Of a stretch of 6,691 nt of DNA, positions 5,964 through 6,691 are shown one piece after another. This DNA comes from an uncultured Bacteroidales bacterium. GTDB lineage: Bacteria > Bacteroidota > Bacteroidia > Bacteroidales > Muribaculaceae. The position numbers and the translations under genes were made by a program. The notes under the pieces were generated by a model. The model was not told where the DNA came from, ran no database searches, and saw only the letters and a program-made list of their open reading frames with translations. The DNA is taken from NCBI GenBank assembly GCA_900552315.1, contig URZM01000115.1, positions 1 to 6,691 on the forward strand, in the 5' to 3' direction. The first letter of the stretch is position 1. Every line of letters begins with the position of its first letter.

Positions 5964-6650
5964 TTATGGGGTATCGTTGTTTTCAGAGAGTATGGCGAAC
6001 AGAGGCTCGTACTCCGGCATCGGGGCTGTGACATCCACTTTTGTCTTGGAGACCGGATGCACGAACTCTATTCGGTGTGCGTTCAGGGATATGGACCCGT
6101 CAGGATTGGAGCGCCTTGCCCCATATTTGAGGTCACCCTTTATCGGGTGTCCTATGGCTGAGAGCTGCACCCTGATTTGGTGTTTGCGCCCGGTGAGCAG
6201 GTTCACCCGCAGCAGGGCGTAGCGTTCGCCGCGTGCTACCACCTCATATTGCAGCACGGCTTTCTTGGAGCCCGGCACCTGGTCCTGATGCGCGTAACTC
6301 TTGTTGTTGCGCTCGGTGGAGGTGATGAAGTGTGTGAGCGTGTCGGAATCTTTTTCAGGCAATCCCTGCACTATGGCCAGGTATGTCTTGTGTATCTCCC
6401 CGTCGCGCAGCATACGGTTCAGCCGTTCCAGGGCTTTCGATGTCTTGGCGAACACCACGACTCCCCCTACGGGACGGTCTATGCGATGCACCACGCCGCA
6501 GAACACGTTTCCCGGTTTGGCATATTTCTCCTTGAGGTACGCCTTTACGGTTTCGGAAAGGGGGGTGTCTCCGGTCTTGTCACCCTGGACTATCTCGCCC
6601 GGGGCCTTGTCAATTATTATTATGTGGTTGTCCTCGTAGAGTGGTGTCAT
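5964..6650 (-). CDS. RluA-family RNA pseudouridine synthase
   Basis: Isomerises uridine to pseudouridine in rRNA or tRNA; the exact target cannot be assigned. The protein has 228 residues and only the catalytic domain, with no N-terminal S4 domain. Motifs: LYEDNHIIIIDKAPG (4-18), catalytic block HRIDRPVGG (55-63) with nucleophile D58 (family consensus HRLDR.TSG), FAKTSKAL (67-74), KTYLAIV (88-94) with Tyr90, and the C-terminal block TGRKHQIRVQL then GHPIKGDLKYG (153-177). Ile, Pro and Val replace the commoner Leu, Asp/Glu and Ser in the catalytic block, but D58 and its flanking Arg residues remain, so it should be active. The start at 6650 overlaps the previous stop as ATGA. Its own stop is 8 bases before the prenyl synthase start, placing all in one operon. 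Confidence 0.95.
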   Translation of the reverse strand: MTPLYEDNHIIIIDKAPGEIVQGDKTGDTPLSETVKAYLKEKYAKPGNVFCGVVHRIDRPVGGVVVFAKTSKALERLNRMLRDGEIHKTYLAIVQGLPEKDSDTLTHFITSTERNNKSYAHQDQVPGSKKAVLQYEVVARGERYALLRVNLLTGRKHQIRVQLSAIGHPIKGDLKYGARRSNPDGSISLNAHRIEFVHPVSKTKVDVTAPMPEYEPLFAILSENNDTP

Positions 6651-6691
6651 TTTTCGGCGGAGCGGTTGTGTCCGGGGATTCCTGTTGATAT
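6647..6691 (-). CDS. 3' end of an unidentified upstream gene (partial)
   Basis: On the - strand one frame from the right edge is open for 14 codons (ISTGIPGHNRSAEK) and stops at TGA 6649-6647, overlapping the pseudouridine synthase ATG as ATGA. The same junction is seen twice elsewhere in the window, which supports this frame over the alternatives. Too little remains to identify the product. In some Bacteroidota a PASTA-domain protein precedes a small RluA-type gene, but nothing here confirms that. Confidence 0.4.
   Translation of the reverse strand: MSTGIPGHNRSAEK

Noticed and set aside
5641..6222. 193-codon + strand frame spanning the prenyl synthase to pseudouridine synthase junction
   Set aside because: It runs across two genes and their junction on the other strand and has no recognisable motif; it is a shadow of biased codon use.

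Overview
The window looks like a chromosomal segment of a Bacteroidota genome, most likely a moderate-GC member of the Bacteroidales. The pointers are the protein styles (WG-repeat protein, small RluA-type synthase, DDxxD prenyl synthase with the HNFTLLHDD block), tight ATGA or few-base gene junctions, and no clear Shine-Dalgarno sequence at any start. This placement is inference; no rRNA or other definitive marker is present.

Two convergent gene blocks meet at a strong hairpin terminator near 4105-4147. The left block, on the + strand (1-4089), is a three-gene unit: a membrane-anchored Hanks-type Ser/Thr kinase with an extracytoplasmic Sel1/TPR-like C-terminus, an exported WG-repeat-like protein of 601 residues with unrecognised C-terminal beta-rich regions, and a cytoplasmic PP2C phosphatase. 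Overlap or 2-base spacing implies co-transcription and translational coupling. The simplest reading is a reversible Ser/Thr phosphorylation module whose kinase can sense something outside the inner membrane, with the exported protein as candidate partner. The kinase reading frame is open to the left edge, and the true ATG probably begins one base before the window.

The right block, on the - strand (6691-4186), is housekeeping-like: the last 14 codons of an unidentified gene, an RluA-family pseudouridine synthase, a polyprenyl (isoprenyl) diphosphate synthase, and a TatD-family metal-dependent hydrolase. Junctions are ATGA, 8 bases, and ATGA.

The most notable anomaly is in the polyprenyl synthase. 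Its N-terminus (about 54 codons, including the substrate-binding GGKRLRP motif) is in a different frame from the 258-codon remainder, which carries both Asp-rich catalytic motifs. The frames change at 5783-5806, beside a perfect 13-base GC-rich inverted repeat. This is a disrupted gene, an assembly or sequencing error, or less likely a split or recoded enzyme. No mobile element, CRISPR array, tRNA or rRNA was seen.
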